Shown here in pieces: positions 55,789 to 64,000 of a DNA stretch of 64,000 nt. Source of the DNA: Streptomyces minutiscleroticus. GTDB lineage: Bacteria > Actinomycetota > Actinomycetes > Streptomycetales > Streptomycetaceae. Made by a program: the position numbers and the translations under genes. The stretch lies in the NCBI RefSeq assembly GCF_014650875.1, contig NZ_BMVU01000001.1, forward strand, positions 62,001-126,000, in the 5' to 3' direction. The number at the start of each line of letters is the position of its first letter. Positions within the stretch are counted from its first letter, which is position 1. Under the pieces are notes generated by a model. That model was not told the DNA's origin, did no database searches, and saw nothing but the letters and a program-made list of their open reading frames with translations.

Positions 55789-58029
55789 TCAGACCCGTTC
55801 AGCCAGTTCACGAAGTTGGGCAGGGGTGGGTACGGGGGTGCGCTCCGCCAGGGGGACGAAGGGGATCGGGGTGGTGTCGCCCAGGAACACCCGGCGCACG
55901 ACGCGCCGGGCCGCTTGGCCGTCGTCGAATTCGCAGAAGCGCTCGCGGAAGACGGAGCGCCGGGCGTCGGTGAGCTCGGTGTCCCAGGCACCGGACGCCA
56001 GCAGGTCGATGAGTTCGTCCTGCGTCGTGGCGACGGCGCCGGGGGGCTCCTTCAGCAGGTCGAAGTAGGTGCCGCGGACCGCGGAGTAGACGTCCCAGTC
56101 GTCGGCGAAGGTGATGACGGGCCGGTCCAGGACCGCGTAGTCGAACATCGCCGACGAGTAGTCCGTGATCAGCGCGTCCGCCGCCAGGTACAGCTCCTCG
56201 ACGCGCGGGTGCGCCGAGACGTCGATGATCCGTCCGCTCTTCCGCAGCTCGGCGAGGTGCGCGGAGGGGTTGGCGGAGTAGAAGTAGTGGCCGCGCACCA
56301 GCAGGGTGACGTCCGGGCCCAGCTTGTCGGCGACCCGCGCCAGGTCCAGGCGGGGGGTGAACTCCGTCTGGTACTCGCGGTGGGTCGGCATGTACAGGAA
56401 CACCGTGCTGTCGTCGCGCAGCCCGAGCTCCCGGCGGGCCCGCCGGACGTCGGCCGCCGTGGCGTTCACCAGTACGTCATTGCGCGGGTAACCGGTCTCC
56501 AGCGAGGTGTACGAGCAGGGGTAGACCCGCTCCCAGACCGCCGTGGAGAAACGGTTGGAGCTGAGGCTGTAGTCCCAGCGGTCGCACCGCGCGAGCAGCG
56601 CCTCGAAGTCCATGCCCTTGGCCGATGCGGGAAATCTCCGCTGGTCCAGGCCCATGGTCTTGAGCGGGGTGCCGTGATGGGTCTGCAGGTGGATCTGGCC
56701 CTCGCGCTTGACCATCGCGTCACTGAAGTTCACGTTGTTGACGGCGTACTTGGCGCGGGCCAGTGCGCTCCAGTACTCCCGCGAGCCGACCCGGACCACC
56801 TCGACCCCGGCGGGTATTCGGTCCACGTCGTCGGCCTTCACGGCCCAGACCCGGCGGATGTCCGGGGCCAGCCGGGCGAGTTCGGCGTCGATCGCGGCGG
56901 GGTTGCAGGCGTAGGAGCGGCTCCAGTAGGCGGAGAACACGGCCAGCTTGTCGTCCAGCGGGAGCCGCAGCTGGGAGCTGTAGAACATGCTCATCGCCGT
57001 GCGCTTGGCGCGGAGGACACTGCGCCCGGCCGTCCGCCGCAGGGAGGACCGGACCTTGTTGACCCCCTTGACGCCGGCCAGGGCCGGGTAGGAGCCGAGG
57101 GCGAGCAGTCCGTACTTGTGCCCGCGAACGCCGCCGGGCCGGACGAAGCCGGCGGGCTCCAGCCGGCGGTAGTCGGCCGACGCCCGCTGGAAGAATTCCG
57201 CACGCGCGTCCTGCGGCAGCCGTCCGGGACGGTCCAGGACGGTGAGGTAGTGATCGGTCATCTTGCGGAAGAGGGCCGGCCGCCAGGATTCCAGTTCCGG
57301 GTGCTCGTCGAGGTAGTCGAAGACTCGTTTGTACTGGTCGAATACATCGAAGTGCTTGCGGCTGACCGTGCGCAGGATGTTGCCGCCGGAACGGCGCTGG
57401 CGGTACAGGACGCAGACCCGGTCCAGCACGGCGATCCGCTCGGCCGTGATCAGGGAGCAGTAGGTCCAGGGAGCGTCCTCGTAGTAGCCGGGCGGGAACG
57501 TGAAGCCGTGGTGCTGCACGAAGTCGCGGCGGTAGGCCTTGTTCCAGACGATCTGCAGCAGGTCCAGCAGTTGGGGACGGTCCGCCAGCCGGAAGGACTC
57601 GGGCCCGGTCTGGTGGAGCAGGTCCTTGCGCTGGTTGGGCCGGACCCTGCCGTCCCAGTAGGTCCGCGCGTAGTCGTAGATCAGGACGTCCGGGTCCCCG
57701 GTGGCGTCCAGCCGCTCGGCGACGGCGGACAGCGAGCCGGGCGCCAGGGTGTCGTCGCTGTCGAGGAAGAGCAGGTAGTCGCCGGTGGCCTCGGCGATGC
57801 CGGCGTTGCGGGCGCGGCCGAGGCCGACGTTCTCCGGCAGGTGCAGGACGCGGACCCGGTGGTCGCGGGCGGCGAACTCGTCCATGATGGCCCCGGAGGC
57901 GTCAGGCGAGCAGTCATCGACACCGATGACCTCGAAATCCGTGTAGTCCTGCTGGAGCACCGACTCCAGGCAGTCCCGGATGTAGCCCTGCACGTTGTAC
58001 GCGGGCACGACGAGAGTCAGTCGAGGCAT
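55789..58029 (-). CDS. GT2 glycosyltransferase fused to TagF-like polymerase, shorter paralogue
   Basis: This protein has 746 residues and the same plan as its neighbour but without the long middle. A GT2 domain (LTLVVPAYNVQGYIRDCLES, VDDCS, DSDD 90-93) is joined to a TagF domain from about residue 370 (LQTHHGTPLKTMG ~444-457, SSNRFSTAVWERVYP, TDYSSAMFDYAVLDRP). The two may make different linkages of one wall polymer. ATG at 58029 follows AGGTGAAGG. It is the first gene of the minus-strand unit, divergent from galE. Confidence 0.88.
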   Translation of the reverse strand: MPRLTLVVPAYNVQGYIRDCLESVLQQDYTDFEVIGVDDCSPDASGAIMDEFAARDHRVRVLHLPENVGLGRARNAGIAEATGDYLLFLDSDDTLAPGSLSAVAERLDATGDPDVLIYDYARTYWDGRVRPNQRKDLLHQTGPESFRLADRPQLLDLLQIVWNKAYRRDFVQHHGFTFPPGYYEDAPWTYCSLITAERIAVLDRVCVLYRQRRSGGNILRTVSRKHFDVFDQYKRVFDYLDEHPELESWRPALFRKMTDHYLTVLDRPGRLPQDARAEFFQRASADYRRLEPAGFVRPGGVRGHKYGLLALGSYPALAGVKGVNKVRSSLRRTAGRSVLRAKRTAMSMFYSSQLRLPLDDKLAVFSAYWSRSYACNPAAIDAELARLAPDIRRVWAVKADDVDRIPAGVEVVRVGSREYWSALARAKYAVNNVNFSDAMVKREGQIHLQTHHGTPLKTMGLDQRRFPASAKGMDFEALLARCDRWDYSLSSNRFSTAVWERVYPCSYTSLETGYPRNDVLVNATAADVRRARRELGLRDDSTVFLYMPTHREYQTEFTPRLDLARVADKLGPDVTLLVRGHYFYSANPSAHLAELRKSGRIIDVSAHPRVEELYLAADALITDYSSAMFDYAVLDRPVITFADDWDVYSAVRGTYFDLLKEPPGAVATTQDELIDLLASGAWDTELTDARRSVFRERFCEFDDGQAARRVVRRVFLGDTTPIPFVPLAERTPVPTPAQLRELAERV

Positions 58030-58308
58030 CCTTCACCTGTTCATAGGACCAATACAGTGGGACGCCCGGGCCTCGGGTACCGGCGACGAGTCCGGCGTGT
58101 CACCACGGTATGAGAAACGCATGAGTAGTTAGCATGACAAGTATTGGCCCTCAAAAGTTGCCCTCGAAGTCGAGCAGTGTTAAACATCTCACGATCACTG
58201 CATAGATGCGCCGGTCAAACATGGTCATAACCGGTCATGGGGTTGTGGGGAAAACCTCGACGTAAGCTGTGCGCGTCGAAGGCGGACGCACGCAGGGAGA
58301 GACAGCAC
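58030..58308. promoter_or_regulatory. Divergent promoter region, AT-richer
   Basis: This 279-bp region between the minus-strand wall-polymer unit and galE is the lowest-GC stretch of the right half (ACAAGTATTGGCC, GTGTTAAACATC). It must carry promoters for both sides. GGTCA repeats (CCGGTCAAACATGGTCATAACCGGTCATG, given here only as three GGTCA copies near 58210-58235) might be a binding site. GGGAGAG precedes galE. Confidence 0.4.
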
Positions 58309-59295
58309 ATGGCGACGTGGATGGTCACGGGGGGCGCCGGTTACATCGGTGCGCACGTCGTACGGGAGATGCGGGCCGCCGGTGAGTCGGTCGTGGTCCT
58401 GGACGACCTGTCCACCGGGGACGCCACCCGGGTTCCCGCGGACGTCCCGCTGGTCACGGGGAGCGTGCTCGATCGCGCGGTACTGGACGCCGCCATCCGT
58501 GATCACGAAGTGACCGGGATCGTGCACGTCGCGGCGAAGAAGCAGGTCGGAGAGTCGGTCGAGCAGCCGCTGCACTACTACCGGGAGAACGTCGACGGCC
58601 TGCGGACGGTGCTGGAGGCCGCCGTCGACGCCGGTGTGGGCCGTTTCCTCTTCTCCTCCTCGGCCGCCGTCTACGGCATGACCGACACCGAGCTGGTCAC
58701 CGAGGAGACCCCCTGCGCCCCGATGAGCCCCTACGGCGAGACCAAGCTCGCCGGAGAGTGGCTGGTCGGCGCGGTCGGCCGGGCGCACGGCATGGCGACC
58801 GCCTCACTGCGCTACTTCAACGTGGCCGGAGCCGCCGCACCGGAGCTGGGCGACGCGGGTGTGTTCAACGTCATCCCCATGGTCTTCGAGAAGCTCACGG
58901 CGGACGAGCAGCCGCTGATCTTCGGCGCCGACTACCCCACGCCCGACGGCACCTGCATCCGCGACTACGTGCACGTCGAGGACATCGCCTCCGCGCACGT
59001 CGCGGCGGTCCGCCGGCTCTCGGACGACCCCTCCGCCTCGCTCGTGCTCAACATCGGCCGTGGCGAGGGCGTCTCGGTCGCCGAACTCATCGAGATCATC
59101 CGCTCGGTCACGGGCCGCACCCACCTGGCGCCGCGTACCGTGGGCCGCCGGCCCGGCGACCCGGCCCGCGTCGTCGCCTCCGCAGAACTGATCGCCAAGG
59201 AACTCGGGTGGACCGCGCGGTACGACGTGCGGTCCATGGTCGCCTCGGCCTGGGCCGGCTGGTGCCTGCGCCACCCGGAGGCCGAGGCCGGCTGA
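58309..59295 (+). CDS. galE: UDP-glucose 4-epimerase-like protein
   Basis: This NAD-dependent extended-SDR enzyme interconverts UDP-glucose and UDP-galactose (or the N-acetyl forms). The product has 328 residues, with cofactor motif GGAGYIG (8-14), active-site S117/S118 (FLFSSSAAVYG), Y142-x3-K146 (SPYGETK) and LRYFNVAGA. ATG at 58309 follows GGGAGAG. Placed among wall-polymer genes, it probably supplies a sugar nucleotide for them rather than serving galactose breakdown. Substrate range cannot be read from the sequence. Confidence 0.88.
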   Translation: MATWMVTGGAGYIGAHVVREMRAAGESVVVLDDLSTGDATRVPADVPLVTGSVLDRAVLDAAIRDHEVTGIVHVAAKKQVGESVEQPLHYYRENVDGLRTVLEAAVDAGVGRFLFSSSAAVYGMTDTELVTEETPCAPMSPYGETKLAGEWLVGAVGRAHGMATASLRYFNVAGAAAPELGDAGVFNVIPMVFEKLTADEQPLIFGADYPTPDGTCIRDYVHVEDIASAHVAAVRRLSDDPSASLVLNIGRGEGVSVAELIEIIRSVTGRTHLAPRTVGRRPGDPARVVASAELIAKELGWTARYDVRSMVASAWAGWCLRHPEAEAG

Positions 59296-59314
59296 GAACC
59301 GGGCATCCATGACA

Positions 59315-59363
59315 GCGAGAGGGGGCGCCGGCGACCGGCGGATCCGCAGCCGCACCCTCTCGC
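59315..59363. terminator. Hairpin between galE and the next convergent gene
   Basis: Stem GCGAGAGGG/CCCTCTCGC (59315-59323 with 59355-59363) with further pairing inside the 31-nt interior (CCGGC...). It lies between convergent genes. Confidence 0.6.
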
Positions 59364-59372
59364 CGTCAGGTG

Positions 59373-61559
59373 TCAGGCGCTCACCACCGGGCCCGGACCG
59401 TCCGGCGTCCCCATGGGGGCGGCGGGCTCCTGCCCGGTCCCCGCGGCGGCGTTCTGGGGCCGGGAAGTGTCGTCGCGCTGGCCCGGGATCTTATGGGCGA
59501 GGCGGGCGCCCATGCGGATGCGCCGTTCGTCGGCCTTCGCGCACAGCGCCGTGACGGCCCGGTTGAAGCGGACCAGGGACGGCGGATCGGACGGACCCAG
59601 CAAGTGCTCCTTGAGCTGCGCGCGGGCACTGGCGAGCAGGTCCTTCTCCGGATGGCGGACCGAGTCCAGCAGGTCCGGGACACCGTCGGCGGACGGGGTG
59701 AGGACGACACCCGCCGACACGGTCGGAAAGCCCGCTCGGAAGGCATCCTCGCTCAAGCCGGAGGTGTTGGCGACCGCGTACGGCTTCTCGCTGGACAGCC
59801 AGTCGGAGACCACCGACGAGACATCGCTGATCAGCAGGTCCGCCTGGTTGAAGCAGGCGAAGATCGCGGGCCGCGCGCTCGTGATGATCTGGTGTTCCCA
59901 CTCGGGGAAGGACGCCCAGTACGCCTTCTCCCAGGCGGCCGTGGCCTGCGCGATGGCCGCCTCGTGGTCGCCCCGGGGAGCACCCTGGAGCAGCATCCGC
60001 TCCATCTCGTCCGCGGCGGCACGGAACGACGTCGACGTGAGCCCGTCCAGCTCGGCGGTGCGGCGGGCCAGCTCGGCGGCTGCCTGCGGGTCCGGACGCT
60101 CACCCGAGCGGCGGCTGTTGGCCTCTCGGATCATCGCCTTGATCCGCTCGTTGGCGGCGCCCGCGCGCGGGTCGACGGACCCGGTCATGGGATGCGGCTT
60201 GTACAGCAGGCGCACGCCGTCGTCGGCGAGCAGCCGCCGGACGATGTTCTCGCCCGCGAGCACCACCGAGGTGTTGCCCGGGTTGCCGTCCCAGCCCTCC
60301 CAGGTGGGGGCGTACAGCACGGTCGTGTACCTGCCGGTGGGCGCGCCCGAGTAGGGGCGGATCGGTGCCAGCTGCGGGCGGCCGACCTCGACGATGTCCT
60401 TGTCCTCGACGCCGACCTCGGCCAGCGCGTAGCGCTCGCGCGCGGCCGGCCCCGCGACCCACACCTCGTCGTACGCCTTCGCGTACGGGTTGCAGGACGA
60501 CAGCTTGTCGCTCTCACCGTGGTTGATGAAGGCGTGTTTGATCGTAGGGATGCGCAGGACCTGCGAGGTCTTCGCGGCGTTGGCAGGGTGCAGCATCATC
60601 TTCAGCGTCGAGTCCTCCAGCGAGAACATCGTCGCGACCTTCGGGAAGCAGATGATCGGCACGTCGGTCGCGTCGATCTTCTGCATCATGAAGCGCTCGC
60701 GCAGCACGATCAGTGGCCTGCCGTCCAGCCTGGACAGTGTGGAGAGCCACATGTTGGCCTGGTACGCCGACGTCGTACCGCCGGAGAAGTACATGGCGAC
60801 AGTCGGCCGGTAGTCGGCCAGCCACCGATCCAGCCACTGGACGACCTGCTGGTCGTTCTTCGCTCGCTTCCCCGGGAGCAGCCAGGTCGCCAGGTACGCC
60901 GTACCGCTCAGCATCAGGACCAGGGCCACGCAGATCCCGAGGACGCCCCAGAGCACGTTCCTGTCGGCCGCGGTGGCCAGCAGGCCGGCTGTGGCGGGCA
61001 TGGAGAAGGCCAGCAGACGGTGGCTCGGGCGGCGGGCCAGCAGCCGCGGCGGAGCGGTCGTCAGGTTCAGTGCGGAGGCGTCGATGTTCCGCGTGACGAT
61101 CGGCAGGGTCCGGGCGCGGCGCACCAGCACGGCCACGGCCTGGCAGGTGAAGTGCGACGCGTACAGGATGCACAGGCCGACCAGCAGAGGGGCCTGCTCG
61201 CTCAACGAGCCGACGCCGTCGATCCGCAGCAGCCCCACGAAGAGCAGCATGTCCCGCAGCAGCTGTCGCGCCGTCACGTCGAAGCGGGCCTTGGCCAGCA
61301 GCGCAAGCAGTCCCGGCTGGCGTTGCTGGAGGAGGATGTCGAGAACGAGGCCCACCGCGGACCCGACAAGGAAGAGGGGCACATGGGGCAGCAGGGCACC
61401 CAGGAGCTGAGCGGCGTATGCCACGGATATCACGCACAGTGACATTAGCTGCACTGCGCGGCGGGACACGGGTCCGGCGTAGGGCACGAGCTGAGCTCCT
61501 GACGGCGGGATTGACACGGGGAGACCGCGCGGGGCGGCCGACCACGGCTCCAGGTACAT
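59373..61559 (-). CDS. Polytopic membrane protein with C-terminal TagF-like transferase domain
   Basis: The 728-residue protein has a hydrophobic N-terminal third with about five or six membrane helices (AVQLMSLCVISVAYAAQLLGALL, LLVGLCILYASHFTCQAVAVL, VLWGVLGICVALVLML). A cytoplasmic CDP-glycerol glycerophosphotransferase-like domain follows (TIKHAFINHGESDK, VLYAPTWEGWDGNPGN, LISDVSSVVSDWLSSEKPYA). Unlike the two neighbours it has no GT2 domain; the membrane part ties it to lipid-linked substrates. ATG at 61559 is the first that gives a compact protein, but it has no clear Shine-Dalgarno and an open frame runs further upstream, so the start is uncertain. Confidence 0.8.
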   Translation of the reverse strand: MYLEPWSAAPRGLPVSIPPSGAQLVPYAGPVSRRAVQLMSLCVISVAYAAQLLGALLPHVPLFLVGSAVGLVLDILLQQRQPGLLALLAKARFDVTARQLLRDMLLFVGLLRIDGVGSLSEQAPLLVGLCILYASHFTCQAVAVLVRRARTLPIVTRNIDASALNLTTAPPRLLARRPSHRLLAFSMPATAGLLATAADRNVLWGVLGICVALVLMLSGTAYLATWLLPGKRAKNDQQVVQWLDRWLADYRPTVAMYFSGGTTSAYQANMWLSTLSRLDGRPLIVLRERFMMQKIDATDVPIICFPKVATMFSLEDSTLKMMLHPANAAKTSQVLRIPTIKHAFINHGESDKLSSCNPYAKAYDEVWVAGPAARERYALAEVGVEDKDIVEVGRPQLAPIRPYSGAPTGRYTTVLYAPTWEGWDGNPGNTSVVLAGENIVRRLLADDGVRLLYKPHPMTGSVDPRAGAANERIKAMIREANSRRSGERPDPQAAAELARRTAELDGLTSTSFRAAADEMERMLLQGAPRGDHEAAIAQATAAWEKAYWASFPEWEHQIITSARPAIFACFNQADLLISDVSSVVSDWLSSEKPYAVANTSGLSEDAFRAGFPTVSAGVVLTPSADGVPDLLDSVRHPEKDLLASARAQLKEHLLGPSDPPSLVRFNRAVTALCAKADERRIRMGARLAHKIPGQRDDTSRPQNAAAGTGQEPAAPMGTPDGPGPVVSA

Positions 61560-61905
61560 CGCTGCGCCGCGGACGACGACAGACCGTAGATGGTTGCCCG
61601 CCCCTGTGACAATTCCGAAGTGATCTTCGTCACCGGGGTTGTGGTCAGTCACCGACAGTAGAGGAAAACGCTGTGAAGGTGCTGTGGTGTCGGTGATCGC
61701 GTCGCGTCGCTCCGGTGTCTTTCCGCCATGTTCGCGACCCCTCCACGGGCCTTCCATCGCCCTTTCACCGCCTGTTCGACCTCGGCTGTCCGGGGTCCGG
61801 ACGTCCCGGGCGCGACGTGACCCGCTGCCGTAGATTGACGGAACGCAAGGGTGAGCGCCGGCCTGTCCGGCCTGCCGGGCCGAGACGAGTGAGGACGCGC
61901 AAGAG
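61560..61905. other. Divergent intergenic region before proB
   Basis: No gene is supported. A -10-like TAGATT lies near 61831 upstream of proB, and the minus-strand membrane transferase must be expressed from here as well. GTGATCTTCGTCAC at 61620-61633 is a small inverted repeat. Confidence 0.35.
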
Positions 61906-63048
61906 GTGCCGGAAGCAGCGGATACGGAGCAACGGGGCGCGGTCGTGACGGCCCGCAGGATCGTGGTGAAGGTCGGCTCGTCCTCCCTCACCACGGCTTC
62001 CGGCGGCCTCGACGCCGACCGGGTGGACGCGCTCGTGGACGTCCTCGCCAAGAGCCGCGGCGACGGCGAGAAGGAGGTCGTCCTGGTCTCCTCCGGCGCG
62101 ATCGCCGCCGGGCTCGCCCCGCTGGGCCTGCGCCGCCGCCCCCGCGACCTGGCCCGGCAGCAGGCCGCCGCCAGCGTCGGCCAGGGCCTGCTCGTCGCCC
62201 GCTACACCGCCTCCTTCGCCCGCTACGGCGTCCGCGTCGGCCAGGTGCTGCTCACCTCCTACGACACCAGCCGCCGCGCCCACCACCGCAACGCCGCGCG
62301 CACCCTCGACAAGCTCCTGGCGATGGGCGCGCTCCCGGTCGTGAACGAGAACGACACGGTCGCCACCGACGAGATCCGCTTCGGCGACAACGACCGCCTC
62401 GCCGCGCTCGTCGCCCATCTGGTCCACGCCGACCTGCTCGTCCTGCTCTCCGACGTGGACGGCGTGTACGACGGGGACCCGAGCCGGCCCGGCACCTCCC
62501 GCGTCGGCGAGGTGCGCGGCCCGCAGGACCTCGCCCACGTCGAGATCGGCAGCGCGGGCCGGGCGGGCGTCGGCACCGGCGGCATGGCCACCAAGGTCGA
62601 GGCCGCCCGGATCGCGGCCGCCGCCGGCATCCCGGTGGTGCTGACCAGCGCCAGCCACGCCGCCGACGCCCTCGCCGGCCGGGACACCGGGACGTACTTC
62701 CACCCCACGGGCCGCCGCTCCGCCGGCCGGCTGCTGTGGCTCCAGCACGCCTCCGCGCCCCAGGGCGCGCTCACGCTCGACGACGGCGCCGTGCGCGCGG
62801 TCGTCGAACGCCGCACGTCGCTGCTGCCCGCCGGCATCGCCGCCGTCGAGGGCGACTTCACCGCCGGCGACCCGGTCGAACTGCGCGACGCGGCGGGCCG
62901 CGCCGTCGCCCGCGGACTGGTGAACTTCGACGCGAAGGAGCTCCCCCAGCTGCTGGGCCGCTCCACCCGGGAGCTGGCCCGCGAACTGGGCCCGGCGTAC
63001 GAACGCGAGGTCGTGCACCGGGACGACCTGGTCCTGCTGCACCCGTAG
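61906..63048 (+). CDS. proB: Glutamate 5-kinase
   Basis: This is the first enzyme of proline synthesis, phosphorylating glutamate; it is normally feedback-inhibited by proline. The product has 380 residues: an amino-acid kinase domain (IVVKVGSSSLT at 19-29, VLVSSGAIAAG, NENDTVATDEIRFGDND, GTGGMATKVEAA) and a C-terminal PUA domain (~290-370; GDFTAGDPVELRDAAG). GTG at 61906 has AGGA upstream; GTG at 61945 is an alternative start. The likely proA start lies 930 bp downstream. Confidence 0.95.
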   Translation: MPEAADTEQRGAVVTARRIVVKVGSSSLTTASGGLDADRVDALVDVLAKSRGDGEKEVVLVSSGAIAAGLAPLGLRRRPRDLARQQAAASVGQGLLVARYTASFARYGVRVGQVLLTSYDTSRRAHHRNAARTLDKLLAMGALPVVNENDTVATDEIRFGDNDRLAALVAHLVHADLLVLLSDVDGVYDGDPSRPGTSRVGEVRGPQDLAHVEIGSAGRAGVGTGGMATKVEAARIAAAAGIPVVLTSASHAADALAGRDTGTYFHPTGRRSAGRLLWLQHASAPQGALTLDDGAVRAVVERRTSLLPAGIAAVEGDFTAGDPVELRDAAGRAVARGLVNFDAKELPQLLGRSTRELARELGPAYEREVVHRDDLVLLHP

Positions 63049-63193
63049 ACGGGGCGCCCGCCACCTTCTCGAACGCCCGGAGGCACAGGCCCCCGGCATG
63101 GGGACGTTCCGTAAAAACGCCCCGCGGAGCCGCCGCGCCTGTTCCACTTTGGTGCAGGGAGTTCCGCACGACCATGGTGAGAAGGAGGCCGTC

Positions 63194-63661
63194 GTGAGAC
63201 GAGTGCGCCCTGGGGCGGCGGCGTCCCGCGGTGGTGTCGCCTGCCGGACGGTCGGCGAGGAGCGGGCGCTGACGAGCGTCGCGACCGGCGACGCCTACGA
63301 GGGCGGCGAGCCGCGCGAGCAGCCCCGGCTGTGGCACGTCACGCTGAGCGTCTCGGGCGCCGAGGCCCCGCTGAGCGAGGTGCGGCGCGGCCTGGAACAG
63401 CTCGCCCACGACCACCCCTTCCTGCTGACCAGCCGGTACGCGGCCGACCACGCCGAGATCCGGTACTGGGAGGAGGCCCGCGACCTGCACGACGCGGCCG
63501 CCGTGGCGCTGCGCCTGTGGGGCGAGCACCGGCAGACGGCGAAGCTGCCGCCCTGGGAGATCGTCGGCCTGGAGGTCATCGACCGCGAGACCTACCACCA
63601 GCGCGTCGCGGAGGGCTACGGAGTACTGCCCGCCACGCCCGTGGGCGTCCACCCCTTCTAG
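63194..63661 (+). CDS. Small hypothetical protein between proB and proA
   Basis: The 155-residue product has codon bias of a real gene. After ~45 variable residues there is a compact alpha/beta part: LWHVTLSVSGAEAPLSEVRRGLEQL, FLLTSRYAADHAEIRYWEEARDLHDAAAVALRLWGEHR and LPPWEIVGLEVIDRETYHQR. No membrane helix, signal peptide or known catalytic motif is seen; I do not recognise a family beyond a conserved-looking Streptomyces hypothetical. GTG at 63194 follows AAGGAGG with 5-nt spacing. It is followed by a hairpin. Confidence 0.75.
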   Translation: MRRVRPGAAASRGGVACRTVGEERALTSVATGDAYEGGEPREQPRLWHVTLSVSGAEAPLSEVRRGLEQLAHDHPFLLTSRYAADHAEIRYWEEARDLHDAAAVALRLWGEHRQTAKLPPWEIVGLEVIDRETYHQRVAEGYGVLPATPVGVHPF

Positions 63662-63709
63662 TGCCGTGACCGGAGAGGTTCACCGGCTCGCGGCGTCCGG
63701 CACGGCACT
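63660..63709. terminator. Hairpin after the small hypothetical gene
   Basis: AGTGCCGTG-a-CCGGA (63660-63674) pairs with TCCGGCACGGCACT (63696-63709), one bulged base, ~21-nt loop. Confidence 0.6.
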
Positions 63710-63980
63710 CCCCCTGGCTCTTCGAGCAGAGGGGACCCCACGCCCCGTTGTCGGAGCCACCCGGGTACGTCCGGTACGAGGGCGGTCCTCCGCCTCGCGG
63801 CGCACCGCACCGGACGCCGCGAGCCCGCGGCAGACCTTTCCGGTCACGGCACCAGGCCCTGTCAGAGCCCGTCACCTGCCCGTTCCCGCCGCGCGCCCCT
63901 TCCGGGGCGCATGTCGGATCCGTCTCGGTTTCTGGGACGGCGGCCGACCCGCCCGGGCGGGCGCACTACCCTGCAATGCC
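63710..63980 (+). promoter_or_regulatory. proA upstream region with -10 element
   Basis: TACCCT (63967-63972) ends 8 nt before the ATG at 63981 and no Shine-Dalgarno is present, again suggesting a leaderless transcript. Nothing else is seen in this region. Confidence 0.4.
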
Positions 63981-64000
63981 ATGACCACGCTCTCGCCGTA
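63981..64000 (+). CDS. proA: Gamma-glutamyl phosphate reductase, first codons only
   Basis: ATG ACC ACG CTC TCG CCG TA encodes MTTLSP(Y), the usual start of Streptomyces ProA, the enzyme after ProB in proline synthesis. The call rests on six complete codons plus position downstream of proB, so it is tentative. The gene continues off the right edge. Confidence 0.55.

Overview
The window is a stretch of Streptomyces (or close relative) chromosome. It is GC-rich throughout, with third codon positions almost always G or C and many GTG starts. The gene order tig-clpP1-clpP2-clpX, valS-folC-ndk-mreBCD-pbp2-rodA, rne-rplU-rpmA-obg and proB-proA is the well-known Streptomyces core order. Genes are spaced by long perfect GC-rich hairpins that lack U-tracts, as is usual in actinomycete terminators.

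Layout. 1-3000: the 5' end of a Kef-type antiporter (minus strand), a small HD-domain protein with the catalytic residues of MESH1/SpoT-type hydrolases, a membrane acyltransferase and a 64-residue membrane protein. 3200-3540: divergent tRNA-Gly(TCC) and tRNA-Pro(TGG). 3731-8735: proteostasis block with trigger factor, two ClpP peptidases (a ClgR-like box lies upstream of the first) and ClpX. 8802-15632: a membrane-anchored secreted-domain protein, then valS, folC and a DUF4233 membrane gene, followed by a 25-bp tandem repeat array. 15633-22927: ndk and the elongasome/spore-wall genes mreB, mreC, mreD, pbp2 and rodA (sfr). 23018-33237: a CYTH-CHAD protein, the TIGR03960/TIGR03936 radical-SAM pair, an internally repetitive membrane protein, and a very large RNase E/G with low-complexity arms.

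33312-47033 is an accessory island between rne and rplU. It holds an exported FG-GAP protein, an exported LamG protein, and a 2354-residue Rhs/YD-repeat polymorphic toxin. The toxin has a HINT autoprocessing domain, a 126-residue C-terminal tip with a His...Asn-Ser-Cys layout like permuted papain-fold enzymes, and a 122-residue putative immunity gene 8 bp downstream. Base composition falls to about 50% GC in parts of the toxin tip and immunity gene. This is the most likely site of a little-described system.

47217-64000: rplU, rpmA and obg, a decayed partial duplicate of obg, then a cell-wall glycopolymer region: one GT4 glycosyltransferase, two GT2+TagF-like proteins, a UDP-glucose 4-epimerase-like protein, and a membrane protein with a TagF-like C-terminus. 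proB, a small hypothetical gene and the first codons of proA close the window.

How the parts relate: MreBCD/PBP2/RodA and the teichoic-acid-type genes plausibly act together in envelope or spore-wall synthesis. Clp and trigger factor handle protein quality. Several genes (valS, folC, CYTH-CHAD, proA) appear to make leaderless mRNAs. Two genes have a strong Shine-Dalgarno sequence pointing at a non-standard start codon (ATC near position 138, CTG at 27994).
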